Shown here piece by piece: positions 41,923 through 50,916 of a stretch of 64,000 nucleotides of DNA (the stretch's first letter is position 1; each line of letters opens with the position of its first letter). Location: contig NZ_CP128400.1 in NCBI RefSeq assembly GCF_030389965.1, positions 1,116,001-1,180,000 on the forward strand, in the 5' to 3' direction. The notes beneath the pieces were generated by a model. It worked only from the letters and a program-made list of their open reading frames with translations. It did not search any database and was not told the DNA's origin. This stretch comes from Candidatus Chlorohelix allophototropha. GTDB lineage: Bacteria > Chloroflexota > Chloroflexia > Chloroheliales > Chloroheliaceae. The translations under genes were made by a program, and so were the position numbers.

Positions 41923-43424
41923 CCGAAGCAGAACTAAAAAAAATCATTGCACAGGATGAAGCCCTGACTGTTGAGTTCAAACTGGATAGTGAAAAGCAAC
42001 AGGCTCTGGCAGAAGTGCTGGGTGCAATGGCAAATTCGATAGGTGGGTGGTTGCTGGTAGGGGTTAATGACAGCGGTAAAATTGTGGGAGTCACTCGCCC
42101 CAAGATGATAATAGACCGCTTGTATTCCGCCGCTGCCACAATTGAACCACCTCTGCATGGACGCATAAAAGTGGAAAGCGTAGATACAAAGGATGGGATG
42201 GTAGTAGCTGCCTATGTGCCGGAGGGATTACTTGCCATCCACTCGGTAGCAGGCGTTTACCGCTTAAGAATAGGTTCATACAATAAAATCCTCACTTTTG
42301 ATCAGGCACAAGCGCTAGCCTATCGGCGCGGTATCTTGCACTATGAGCAATCTTCAATCCAAACTCTGCGACTCGAAGACTTGAGGCAAGCCAGTATTGA
42401 AAGATATATGGAGCGGCGCTTGAGCGATTATGAGGACGGTTCATACGCCAATATGTCGCGTTTTGAAATATTGCGAAATCTGGGATGCGCAGTGGAAGAA
42501 AACGGTAAGCAATTGCCCAATGTTGCCGCTGCACTCTTTTTCAGTGGTACACCAGATTTATTTGTACCGGGCGCACAGATTATAGCAGCACGTTTTGCAG
42601 GAACCAATAGTGACCGAGTACTCGATCGTATAACCGTTCGCGGCACTCTACCTCAAATAATAGATACTACCGCCCGTTTTGTAGAAAAAAACATTCGTTA
42701 TCGGGTGCAATTACCCGATACAGTAGGCGAAAGTATGGCAGCGCAGGATGTGCCAGAATATCCGGTTGCCGCCTATCGTGAAATGATTGTAAATATGGTG
42801 GCGCATCGCGACTACTATAATATTGTGCCTGCCCATCTTATGATTTTTGATGACCGAATAGTGGCAGAAAATCCCGGTGGATTGCTACCGGGGCTTTCAC
42901 TAAAAACCCTAGAGAATCGCCACCGTCCACGCAACCCGCGTATAGTCGAAATGCTTCACACGATGGGCTATGTGGAAAGGTTCGGCAGTGGCATCGGGCG
43001 CATGCGCCGTGCTATGGAAGAAGCAAATTTACCCAAGCCAATTTTCGAAGCGGACGAAAATTATTTTCGAGTGACTCTACAAAATAGCTCCCTCTTTGTG
43101 CAGGAAACCACTACTGTCCAGCCTTTCCCCACCCGAAAGAAACCTTCCGCTCCCCCTGACCCTGCCGAAATCAGCCTGCATGAAAAAGCATTGCTCCAGA
43201 AAATGCCGTTGGCACGACTCAAACATCGCCAAAAAGAAGTTCTAAGATACCTTATCAGGAATGGCAAAATTAACAACACCACTTACCGGGAGATTTCCGG
43301 TTTATCGGTAGATGCCACGCTCAACGACCTGCGCGAATTGCTTGACCTCAAACTGATAATGAAAATTGGCACCACTGGTAGAGCGGTTTATTACATCCTG
43401 AATCCGAACCTCGATAAGGAATAA
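41919..43424 (+). CDS. AlbA_2 (Schlafen-like)/ATPase-domain regulator
   Basis: This 501-residue protein starts at an ATG overlapping the parB stop by four bases. Residues about 1-120 form an AlbA_2 DNA/RNA-binding domain (LTVEFKLDSEKQQALAEVLGAMANSIGGWLLVGVND). A GHKL-like ATPase domain follows with YREMIVNMVAHRDYY (Asn/His box), ENPGGLLPG and GSGIGRMRRAM. A C-terminal winged helix follows (RQKEVLRYLIRNGKINNTTYREISGLS). This COG2865-like layout is found in transcriptional regulators and defence-related helicase-like proteins. Translational coupling to parB is unusual and implies a role tied to partition or its control. Function is not known. Confidence 0.85.
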   Translation: MTEAELKKIIAQDEALTVEFKLDSEKQQALAEVLGAMANSIGGWLLVGVNDSGKIVGVTRPKMIIDRLYSAAATIEPPLHGRIKVESVDTKDGMVVAAYVPEGLLAIHSVAGVYRLRIGSYNKILTFDQAQALAYRRGILHYEQSSIQTLRLEDLRQASIERYMERRLSDYEDGSYANMSRFEILRNLGCAVEENGKQLPNVAAALFFSGTPDLFVPGAQIIAARFAGTNSDRVLDRITVRGTLPQIIDTTARFVEKNIRYRVQLPDTVGESMAAQDVPEYPVAAYREMIVNMVAHRDYYNIVPAHLMIFDDRIVAENPGGLLPGLSLKTLENRHRPRNPRIVEMLHTMGYVERFGSGIGRMRRAMEEANLPKPIFEADENYFRVTLQNSSLFVQETTTVQPFPTRKKPSAPPDPAEISLHEKALLQKMPLARLKHRQKEVLRYLIRNGKINNTTYREISGLSVDATLNDLRELLDLKLIMKIGTTGRAVYYILNPNLDKE

Positions 43425-43672
43425 GGTTGGCTTAAGACCTGTATGCGAAATATTAAAAGCAATTTCCCTATTTCCGGTAACTAAAATGTAAGCTTTACCC
43501 CGCAAAGTGGAGATAGTAAAGCTAAAAGCAGACTACCGCCCACTGCGGAAGTACCTCAAATAGTGCCTTACATGGCTAGCTTGGCTGAGCAATTTATTTG
43601 CATCTAATAGGTTTGTCTGGTTTGCTATCTGGCAATGTGGAATCATTGCAAATATGCTGCCCGCCAAACCTC

Positions 43673-44530
43673 TTAAACCCGTGCAAGGTAGGCATATTTA
43701 CCTCCCGGCATATATTTAGACCAATCAATAGCTCCGCCCTTACCTGTTCCAAGCGGTGCTGTAGCCTGTGGAACGACTGGTTCTGCATTCTGGCGTACTA
43801 ATGTAACCAGATAGCCGACAGGGTTAGTCAGAGCAGGGTTATTCTCAACTCGTTGTCGAAGGTTATTAATGTAATGGCTATCACGTCCGTTGCTGGTAGC
43901 GAGGGTAGCAAGAGTACGAGCAACATCATGTTTAATTCCGGCTTTTCGCAATTCTTTTTCTACCTCAGTAATACTATTGTTTGTAGCCTCTTTCTCTTCC
44001 TCACTCTTCTTAGCATTAACAGTTTCAGCAACAACCTTTTCCGTCATGTTTGAATCTGATTCTTTTAAATATGATTCAACATGTGATTCAGCGGAAGTTA
44101 TGTTCCTACCATGTGCGGAATCTTTCTTCCGCTTAGCAGGTAACTTTTCTTCCGGGGTAGTGGCGGTTTGACCTCTAAGACGGAAGCGGTGCAGCCGATA
44201 TATGTTGGTTTTTCCGGCGCGATGCGCTACCGAAAGTAACTCAACTTCTTGTAATTCTCCTAGCACTATCCGAACTCGTCTTTCGCTCAAACCCATATCT
44301 CGTGCCAGTCGTGCCTGACCCGGAAACGCTGTTTCACCCCTGCCGCAATAAGAAAGTAACACCAGATAAAGTTTCAAGGCGGTTGGGCTACAAATATCAC
44401 TCTTAAGTAATTCTACCGGAACCTGTACAAAGTAGCCGCCTTCTTGCTCTTGCTCGAAGACGAGCGTGGAAGAAGCCTGTTTTGAAGAAAGATTGGCAGC
44501 AGAATATGCTGAAATCGGTGTTTTGGGCAT
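43673..44530 (-). CDS. Rep-like replication initiator with HTH domain
   Basis: This 285-residue protein starts at the ATG at 44530, 9 bases after GGAGG. A winged helix-turn-helix (about residues 45-105: CSPTALKLYLVLLSYCGRG, PGQARLARDMGLSERRVRIVLGEL) is of the HTH_36/RepA type. A charged, low-complexity linker follows (about 120-190), then a C-terminal helical domain (IKHDVARTLATLATSN, NPVGYLVTLVRQ) resembling DnaD-like or Rep C-termini. It is probably a replication initiator or replication-coupled regulator of the replicon carrying parAB. A transcription regulator is the alternative. Its 5' leader carries a divergent promoter and hairpins (see 44550-44677). Confidence 0.65.
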   Translation of the reverse strand: MPKTPISAYSAANLSSKQASSTLVFEQEQEGGYFVQVPVELLKSDICSPTALKLYLVLLSYCGRGETAFPGQARLARDMGLSERRVRIVLGELQEVELLSVAHRAGKTNIYRLHRFRLRGQTATTPEEKLPAKRKKDSAHGRNITSAESHVESYLKESDSNMTEKVVAETVNAKKSEEEKEATNNSITEVEKELRKAGIKHDVARTLATLATSNGRDSHYINNLRQRVENNPALTNPVGYLVTLVRQNAEPVVPQATAPLGTGKGGAIDWSKYMPGGKYAYLARV

Positions 44531-44549
44531 AAAAAATCCTCCATAACCC

Positions 44550-44578
44550 TTGACATGGAGAATCTCTTATGTTATTCT
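44550..44578 (+). promoter_or_regulatory. Strong promoter firing away from the Rep-like gene
   Basis: TTGACA (44550-44555) is followed after exactly 17 bases by TATTCT (44573-44578). Expected start is near 44585, on the + strand, i.e. opposite to the Rep-like gene. No protein gene follows; a hairpin unit does. Confidence 0.65.
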
Positions 44579-44584
44579 GTAAAC

Positions 44585-44677
44585 GACAGAAAACAAAAGA
44601 AAGTCCTCCCTGTGAGGGCTATCGTACCTAGTGAAGATCCCCAATGGTTTAGCGGGCCGCGGGGATTTTCTTATTTT
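44585..44677 (+). ncRNA. Candidate small counter-transcribed RNA in the Rep leader
   Basis: The inferred transcript of about 90 bases has an A-rich 5' end, a first stem AGTCCTC/GAGGGCT (44602-44608 and 44614-44620, 5-base loop, one G-U pair), and a terminator-like second stem GAAGATCCCC/GGGGATTTTC (44633-44642 and 44661-44670, one G-U pair) followed by TTATTTTAT. It has no useful ORF. It is antisense to the leader of the Rep-like mRNA if that mRNA starts at the promoter at 44947-44974. Plasmid copy-control RNAs have this shape. No sequence family was recognised, so this is inferred only from sequence structure. Confidence 0.55.
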
Positions 44678-44710
44678 ATAGACCTTTTAATCGATCATTT
44701 TCAGACAAAC

Positions 44711-44733
44711 ACCCGTTTAAACACGGGTTTATT
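44711..44733 (+). terminator. Second hairpin terminator behind the candidate RNA
   Basis: ACCCGT (44711-44716) and ACGGGT (44723-44728) pair over a 6-base loop and are followed by TTATTTAT. It could back up the first terminator or shape the antisense Rep leader. Confidence 0.5.
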
Positions 44734-44946
44734 TATATCCTCGGTTAGTCTTTGAAACTCCTTCCCCTCATAATAAGGGGTTATGCTTTGTCCTAAACAT
44801 TTCCCGACTGATGTTATTCTACTAATTATTCAACCAATGAGTACAGGTTGTGAGAAAAATAAAGTCGGAACAAACGAAAATACACCCAGATTAGGTATAA
44901 TTATCCCCTGAGCCGACCCCACTTATGAGCTGTATTGATGAGTCCC

Positions 44947-44974
44947 ATTTTAGAGTGAATCTGAATTTTGTCAA
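44947..44974 (-). promoter_or_regulatory. Candidate promoter of the Rep-like gene
   Basis: On the minus strand TTGACA (44969-44974) is followed after 16 bases by TAAAAT (44947-44952). It would give a leader of about 410 bases before the Rep-like ATG, fully covering the candidate counter-transcribed RNA. Confidence 0.45.
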
Positions 44975-45266
44975 GACATGAAAATAGTCGCATGGAATAA
45001 TTGGATTCATATGCTTTATCATTGAATATTTTTGGGAAAAATAATATTGTCAGAAGGCTTAAGTAACAATCAGGTTACTAGAGTTTTTGGTCTTTATCCT
45101 CTATGTAATTCACCTGAAACATTGGCATGCTTTCAAACGGCAGGATATTGGGAAATTCCGCCAGAAAGTCGCTTATCTGGCGGTGACGGTTTATTGGAGG
45201 GTTTGGAATTACTGAAGCTGCTTGCGTAGCCCGCTTTTTCAAAAAGACATATCCCTTGCATTTAAT

Positions 45267-45320
45267 ATCAGAAATAAAAAAGGAGAGGCACCGAGCGCCT
45301 CCCACTTTTTTATTTCTGAT
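45267..45320 (-). terminator. Long bidirectional hairpin terminator after trxB
   Basis: Perfect 16-base arms (45267-45282 and 45305-45320, ATCAGAAATAAAAAAG and complement) surround a GC-rich inner stem GGAG/CTCC. The A/T-rich outer part gives U-tracts in both directions. It lies 16 bases after the trxB stop. Confidence 0.8.
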
Positions 45321-45335
45321 TTTGTCTTTAATTCC

Positions 45336-46298
45336 TTAATTCGCAGCGGTTAAGGCTTCCTCAGACTCGCTATGTAAGCCTTCTAGATACTTCTCCGCTT
45401 CTAATGCCGCCTTACAACCGCTACCAGCGGCTGTAATAGCCTGTCTGTACCGGAAATCGAAGACATCGCCTGCTACGAACACACCAGTTTCGCTGGTAAG
45501 GGTTTCCCCTCCCACTGCCTCGATATAACCGGACTCGTTCATTTTTAAAGCACCATTAAATATCGAGGTGTTAGGCTGGTGCCCGATTGCTACAAATACT
45601 CCACTTAGTGGTAACTCGGTTACCTCATCGGTTTTTAGATTGCGCAGCTTAACCCCGGTGACATTAGTTTCGCCTAACACTTCTTCTATAGCGGTATCAT
45701 AAATGATATTGATTTTCGGGTGACTGCTGGCGCGTTCCTGCATAATCTTACTGGCGCGGAACTTGTCGCGGCGATGAATCAAGCTGACTTTGCTGGCGAA
45801 CTTGGTAAGGAACAAGGCTTCTTCCAGTGCGGTATCCCCCCCACCGATAACAGCAATCTCTTTGTTGCGGAAGAAGAAACCATCACAGGTAGCGCAACTT
45901 GAAACTCCACGTCCCACCAAGCGTTGCTCGCTTTCCAACCCTAACCATTTGGCGCTTGCTCCGGTAGCTACTATAACTGCCTCGGCTTCGTAAACTTCAT
46001 CTTCGATCCAAACCCGGTGTACAGTGCCGGAGAAGTCTACCTTGCTCGCATCGGCTTCGATAAAGCGTGTACCGAATCGCTCTGCCTGTGCGCGCATATT
46101 TCCCATCAATTCAGGTCCCATAATGCCTTCCGGGAATCCCGGAAAGTTTTCAACTTCGCTGGTAAGCATTAGTTGCCCGCCGCTGGCATAACCTGCGATA
46201 CATAGCACGTCAAGATTTGCCCTGCTAGTATAAATTGCGGCGGTGAGTGCTGCTGGACCACTTCCGATAATAATCACTCGATTCTTTTCCGAGGACAT
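45336..46298 (-). CDS. trxB: Thioredoxin reductase
   Basis: This 320-residue protein starts at the ATG at 46298, with AGGAG about 10 bases upstream. It is a two-dinucleotide fold: FAD motif IIIGSGPAALTAAIY (9-23), NADPH motif IAVIGGGDTALEEALFL, and the redox CATC (C135 and C138) in SSCATCDG. The C-terminal GVFVAGDVFDFRYRQAITAAGSGC is the FAD-binding end. It reduces thioredoxin with NADPH in the cytoplasm. No thioredoxin gene lies beside it. In some bacteria trxB lies near parAB, which fits this neighbourhood. Confidence 0.95.
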   Translation of the reverse strand: MSSEKNRVIIIGSGPAALTAAIYTSRANLDVLCIAGYASGGQLMLTSEVENFPGFPEGIMGPELMGNMRAQAERFGTRFIEADASKVDFSGTVHRVWIEDEVYEAEAVIVATGASAKWLGLESEQRLVGRGVSSCATCDGFFFRNKEIAVIGGGDTALEEALFLTKFASKVSLIHRRDKFRASKIMQERASSHPKINIIYDTAIEEVLGETNVTGVKLRNLKTDEVTELPLSGVFVAIGHQPNTSIFNGALKMNESGYIEAVGGETLTSETGVFVAGDVFDFRYRQAITAAGSGCKAALEAEKYLEGLHSESEEALTAAN

Positions 46299-46385
46299 TT
46301 TCAATTTACTCCTTTTGAATAAGGCAGGTAAGTAGTATTCTTCGATTAACCGTTACCTGCCCACATATATAAATAAGTCTTTTTG

Positions 46386-47378
46386 CTATTCGCCGTAATC
46401 TATCTCACTGTTATCCCCAACGTTTAGATGGTGGAAAGTACCCGCCACACTTGCGTTGCTGCCTATTACCGAGTTGCTTAGCGTAGAGGCTTTTACCACC
46501 GCCTTTTCGTTGATAATGCAATCTCGCAAAATAGAATCGATTACCTCTGCGCCTGCTGCAATACTGACATATGGTCCTATCACGCTTCTTTCGATTTTAG
46601 CGTCAGGTGCAATATAAACCGGCGGTACAATAACCGAATCATGATATTCATCCTTGTGAAATTCTCCGCTAAGCTTACCTAACAAATAGCGATTCGTAAG
46701 TAATAATGCATCTATTTTACCACAATCTTCCCAGACTTCTAGGGTAAATGCATTAAATTTTGCTTTCTCTTCGATCATTATTGAGATAGCGTCTGCCAGA
46801 AAATATTCACCGCCCAACTGAATGTTACGTTCCACCTGTTTATTGATAGCGCTAAAGAGCCATTCGCTTTTTTTAAAGTAGTAAATCCCTACTACCGCAA
46901 GGTTGGAAACAAAGGTTGTAGGTTTTTCTACCAACCGGGTGATAATTCCATGTTCATCCAGTTCAGTGACCCCAAAGCGACTGGGGTCTTCCACCCCTTT
47001 GGTATAAATGACACCATCGGTTGAAAGGTTCTTTAAGAGACTCAAGTCGGTTTTGAAGATTGTATCGGCGAATATAATTAGCACATCGCCCTGTATATAA
47101 TCTTGCGCCAAGTTCACCGCATGTGCTTGTCCCAGCATTTCCGACTGAACTATATAGCGAGCTTTATACTGCGGATAATTTTTTGATACATACTTTTCAA
47201 TCTGATCACCGAGATAACCGACAATGAAAATAATTTCTTCAACATCAAGTATAGCCAACTCATCAAGAATATGACCTAGTACGGGTTTGCCGGCTACAGT
47301 TACCAGCGGCTTGGGTTTGCTGAAGGTATGTGGTCTGAGACGTGTACCAAGACCTGCCAGCGGAATGATGATTTTCAT
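46386..47378 (-). CDS. Sugar-1-phosphate nucleotidyltransferase (RmlA/GlmU-like) with C-terminal beta-helix
   Basis: This 330-residue protein has the nucleotidyltransferase signature PLAGLGTRLRPHTFSKPKPLV near the N-terminus (LxGGxGTRLRPLT-x-x-x-PKP type), the catalytic Asp region VLIIFADTIF, and EKPTTFVSNLAVVGIYYF. The last 80 residues (VIVPPVYIAPDAKIERSVIGPYVSIAAGAEVIDSILRD, with repeated hexapeptide-like turns) form a left-handed beta-helix. It activates a sugar phosphate with NTP, perhaps dTDP-glucose or UDP/GDP sugar. It may supply precursors for surface polysaccharide. The exact sugar is not readable. Confidence 0.85.
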   Translation of the reverse strand: MKIIIPLAGLGTRLRPHTFSKPKPLVTVAGKPVLGHILDELAILDVEEIIFIVGYLGDQIEKYVSKNYPQYKARYIVQSEMLGQAHAVNLAQDYIQGDVLIIFADTIFKTDLSLLKNLSTDGVIYTKGVEDPSRFGVTELDEHGIITRLVEKPTTFVSNLAVVGIYYFKKSEWLFSAINKQVERNIQLGGEYFLADAISIMIEEKAKFNAFTLEVWEDCGKIDALLLTNRYLLGKLSGEFHKDEYHDSVIVPPVYIAPDAKIERSVIGPYVSIAAGAEVIDSILRDCIINEKAVVKASTLSNSVIGSNASVAGTFHHLNVGDNSEIDYGE

Positions 47379-47439
47379 AAGAGTAAATATCTCCGATAGC
47401 TTGTGATTAATATAATAATGACATCAGACACGAACTGGC

Positions 47440-48945
47440 TTAGTCATCTTCCCAATCCAAAGAGCGCTCTACCGCTCTTTTCCAAGTACGGTAGAATTTG
47501 TTGCGCTTTTCTTCATCGATCTGGCTTTCAAACTCGCGGTCTACTTTCCATAGCCGCGCAATTTCGCTCTGAGAATCCCAATAGTTTACGGTCAACCCTG
47601 CTAGGAAAGCTGCTCCTAGTGCAGTGGTCTCGATAATTTTGGGTCTGATAACCTTAATCCCCATCATATCTGCTTGGAATTGCATTAGAAAGTTATTGGC
47701 AACTGCCCCTCCATCCACTCTGATTTCAGGGAATTCAGCATTACTGTCAAGCTTCATTGCTTCAACCACATCGCGGGTCTGGTAAGCGATGCTTTCCAGA
47801 GCTGCTCGCACCAAATGGTTTCTATTGCTGCCGCGTGTCAGACCAAAAATCGCTCCACGTGCGCGGCTATCCCAGTATGGCGCGCCTAAACCGACAAAAG
47901 CAGGTACTATATAAACCCCGCCGTTGTCCGGTACACTCACCGCCATTTGCTCGGTTTCGGCAGCGTTACCGATTATCTTTAGCTCATCTCGTAACCATTG
48001 CACCGCTGCCCCCGCAATGAAAGTGCTGCCCTCAAGCGCATATTCCACTTTATTTTTATAGCCCCACGCAATAGTGGTTAGCAACCCGTTTTGGGAGTCT
48101 ACCGGTTCAGTGCCGGTATTCACCATCAGAAATGCGCCTGTGCCATAGGTGATTTTCAATTCCCCTTTTTGAAAGCCTGCCTGTCCAAAAAGAGCTGCTT
48201 GCTGGTCGCCTGCAACACCGGCGATAGGAATGGCAGGGCTATCTGGCGCAAGCAACCCCGGTTGTACTTCACCAAAGGGGAAAGAGCTATAGCGTACATC
48301 CGGCAGCATACTGATTGGGATACCCAAATAGTTGAGAATATCTTCATCCCACTTTAGTTCGTGGATATTATAAAAGAGGGTGCGACTGGCATTGCTCATA
48401 TCGGTCAGGTGCAGTTTACCGCCGGTGAGATTCCATATGAGCCAACTATCAATGGTTCCAAGAAGAATTTCGCCCTTTTTGGCACGTTCTTTCAGTCCAT
48501 CAACATTTTCAAGCAACCAAGCAACTTTAGTAGCGCTGAAATAGGGGTCTAATACCAAGCCCGTTTTATGATGCAATTCGGCTTCCAGACCTTCTGCCTT
48601 CAACCGTTCGCACATTGCCAAGGTACGCCTGTCTTGCCACACGATAGCGTTGCCGATCGGACGTCCGGTTTCACGTTCCCAAAGTACAACTGTCTCGCGT
48701 TGGTTGGTAATGCCGATACCAGCAAGCTCATTGTAACCAATTTGCGCTTGACTCATTGCTTGTTGGATTGTAGAAATAGTCCCGTTCCATATTTCCACCG
48801 GGTCATGTTCTACTAAGCCGGGACGCGGGTAAATTTGCCTTATCGGGTTATAGCCTCGTCCTATAATATTTGTATCATGATCAAATATGATAGTAGTTGT
48901 GCCGGTTGTACCCTGATCTATGGCTAGAATGTAGCCATCCGCCAT
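47440..48945 (-). CDS. glpK: Glycerol kinase
   Basis: This 501-residue FGGY kinase has the N-terminal DQGTTGTTTIIFD phosphate loop, the ITNQRETVVLWERETGRPIGNAIVWQDRRT substrate segment, GTIDSWLIWNLTGG and the C-terminal VDGGAVANNFLMQFQADMMG block. It phosphorylates glycerol to glycerol-3-phosphate for lipid and central metabolism. AAGGGGGG precedes the ATG. The gene has no GlpF or GlpD beside it and is followed on the same strand by the nucleotidyltransferase gene. Confidence 0.96.
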   Translation of the reverse strand: MADGYILAIDQGTTGTTTIIFDHDTNIIGRGYNPIRQIYPRPGLVEHDPVEIWNGTISTIQQAMSQAQIGYNELAGIGITNQRETVVLWERETGRPIGNAIVWQDRRTLAMCERLKAEGLEAELHHKTGLVLDPYFSATKVAWLLENVDGLKERAKKGEILLGTIDSWLIWNLTGGKLHLTDMSNASRTLFYNIHELKWDEDILNYLGIPISMLPDVRYSSFPFGEVQPGLLAPDSPAIPIAGVAGDQQAALFGQAGFQKGELKITYGTGAFLMVNTGTEPVDSQNGLLTTIAWGYKNKVEYALEGSTFIAGAAVQWLRDELKIIGNAAETEQMAVSVPDNGGVYIVPAFVGLGAPYWDSRARGAIFGLTRGSNRNHLVRAALESIAYQTRDVVEAMKLDSNAEFPEIRVDGGAVANNFLMQFQADMMGIKVIRPKIIETTALGAAFLAGLTVNYWDSQSEIARLWKVDREFESQIDEEKRNKFYRTWKRAVERSLDWEDD

Positions 48946-49147
48946 TGGTGACCCCCCTTCTGCGCGTCATTGTAACCATTCTTGTTTTCTTGAAAATGCA
49001 TTTACATTATAACAGAGATGTTTTGTTAGCCAATACTATTTGTTGTATTGAGTTTACAGAGGTTTTACAATCCGGTCATTTACCTTTTACAAAAACGTTC
49101 TATCCTAAAATAGGAGGAAGTTTTATACGCTGGTTGGAGTTTTACTT

Positions 49148-50779
49148 ATGCGGTTGCGTTCAAGCTTGATAATATCCTTTTCAGCGGTAGTGCTGCTTGC
49201 TGTTGCAATAATGGGCGCACTAATATTACCGTTGGTTCAAGGATACCAAGAAGATCGCAGTTGGGCAGATCGTGAAAATGATATTCGCGATGCCGCTAAT
49301 CAGCTTGAAAATTTCCGCCTCCGCGCCAATCAAGATGCTACTACCAACGCCTTTGCCCCTTACATTTGCAATACCACTAAAACCAAGCCTTGTCGCCAGA
49401 TAACGCCCCCTACTCATGAAGAACTAGATGCTGCCTTTCAGCAAATGTTGGGTGGAAAAAACATTCGTGTTTTGATGGTAGAAACACTGACTCGTCAGAT
49501 TTTGTATGATACTGAAGGGAATCCGAGTCGCAATATTATCGGGCAACAGCTTCCGGTGATTCGCCCTCGCCAGATTTCACCCACACCCAGTTCAGGAAAT
49601 GCCCTTGCGCCAACTCCAGTTCCCGATATTCTTGTTGGTAAGCAGCCCTATCTGCGAGATGATTTCACTTCCTCTCAGAACGAGCATTTTGATCTGATCT
49701 ACACTCGTTTTGAGAGCACTCAAATTAATCTGTTCGGGTTACTTAATGCCCGTGGTGATGTGCGCTCTGTTTTGATAGTCAGTTTAGTGCCTGTCCAACC
49801 TGTGCCGAATGTGCTACAAGATTTAGGTCCTGTTCTGGCAATTTCCGGTCTGGTGGCGTTGCTGGTTTCATTTATTGTGGGCTTGTTCATTGCCCGAACT
49901 ATCAGCCGTCCTCTTGCCAAAGCAACCGTAGCCGCTCAGGCAGTAGCGCATGGGGATTATAGCTATTCCGTACCGCCCGGTGGGAGCTATGAAATTAGAA
50001 AAATGGCTGAGAGCTTTAACCAGATGTCGAAGGAAATCGAACAATATCAGCGGATGCAACGAGAACTGATCGGTAATGTTTCCCATGAATTGAAAACTCC
50101 GCTTACCGCAATTCGTGGTTTTTCTCAAGCTATGCTGGATGGGGCTTTGCGCCGCCCCGAAGATTTTGCCTATTCTGCCGAAATTATCAACAACGAAACC
50201 GAGCGTATGATTAGGCTGGTACAAAGTTTGTTGGATCTCTCTCGCCTTGAAAGCGGGCAGGTTAAAATGGCGCAGGAAAAATTGCAGTTAAGCGAAATAA
50301 TCGAAGAGTCCTTAAGTACCTTTGAGCAACGCGCCTTATTACAAGAAGTAACTCTGGCAAAGCATCTTTACCCGGTGCTGCCTATGTTGGGTGATTACGA
50401 TCGCTTGCGCCAGGTATTCAATAATTTGATTGATAATGCTCTACGTTACACTCCTCCCGGTGGAAGCATTGTAGTCAGTTGTCGGACTGCCGGGCAAAAT
50501 CTAGTAGCTACCGTTAGTGATACCGGACAAGGCATTTCTCCAAAAGATTTACCCCATATTTTCGAGCGTTTTTATCAGGCGGAAAAAAGTCGTAGCAAAG
50601 AACATGGCGGGTTAGGCTTGGGGTTGGCTATTAGCAAAGAAATCATCCATGCCCATCACGGGCGCATTGAAGTCAGCAGCGCCTCTGGGAGCGGTACAAC
50701 TTTCACCATCGTTTTTCCGATTGCGCCCGGTTTCAATGAACAAACCACCAAACCGCTCCAATTTGTCGCTCGCTCTTGA
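49148..50779 (+). CDS. Membrane sensor histidine kinase
   Basis: This 543-residue protein has two membrane helices (about 7-29 and 232-258) around a 200-residue extracellular sensor, a HAMP linker (ARTISRPLAKATVAAQAVAHGD), a HisKA dimerisation domain with the phosphorylated H313 in NVSHELKTPLTAIRGFSQ, and an HATPase domain (NLIDNALRYTPPGG N box, DTGQGISPKDLPHIFERF, GGLGLGLAISKEI). It is a classic two-component kinase, but no response regulator gene adjoins it, so it is an orphan or its partner is elsewhere. The sensor's ligand is unknown. Confidence 0.93.
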   Translation: MRLRSSLIISFSAVVLLAVAIMGALILPLVQGYQEDRSWADRENDIRDAANQLENFRLRANQDATTNAFAPYICNTTKTKPCRQITPPTHEELDAAFQQMLGGKNIRVLMVETLTRQILYDTEGNPSRNIIGQQLPVIRPRQISPTPSSGNALAPTPVPDILVGKQPYLRDDFTSSQNEHFDLIYTRFESTQINLFGLLNARGDVRSVLIVSLVPVQPVPNVLQDLGPVLAISGLVALLVSFIVGLFIARTISRPLAKATVAAQAVAHGDYSYSVPPGGSYEIRKMAESFNQMSKEIEQYQRMQRELIGNVSHELKTPLTAIRGFSQAMLDGALRRPEDFAYSAEIINNETERMIRLVQSLLDLSRLESGQVKMAQEKLQLSEIIEESLSTFEQRALLQEVTLAKHLYPVLPMLGDYDRLRQVFNNLIDNALRYTPPGGSIVVSCRTAGQNLVATVSDTGQGISPKDLPHIFERFYQAEKSRSKEHGGLGLGLAISKEIIHAHHGRIEVSSASGSGTTFTIVFPIAPGFNEQTTKPLQFVARS

Positions 50780-50916
50780 GTTTACTAATTTCCACATATT
50801 TAAAGTTACGCAAAATTTGTTTCATTCCAACCTCGCTTAAGGTATAATATTCGATTGGATAAATAAGAATTCATCGGGGTAACCCCATAATATAGATTCT
50901 TGAGGTTGTATCAAAA

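Larger units (their letters stand above)
44531..45335. other. Non-coding region between Rep-like gene and trxB, possible origin region
   Basis: This region of about 800 bases holds the RNA/promoter unit above, a short CCCCT/AGGGG hairpin near 44764-44780, AT-rich stretches around 44880-45030, and the terminator at 45267-45320. I looked for repeated iterons and DnaA boxes and saw none convincing. It is a reasonable place for an origin of a secondary replicon, but this is a guess. The 65-codon ORF at 45032-45229 has no ribosome site and is not called. Confidence 0.4.

Noticed and set aside
45032-45229. 65-codon ORF between Rep-like gene and trxB
   Set aside because: It needs a TTG start without any ribosome site and shows no recognisable domain; it is probably chance.
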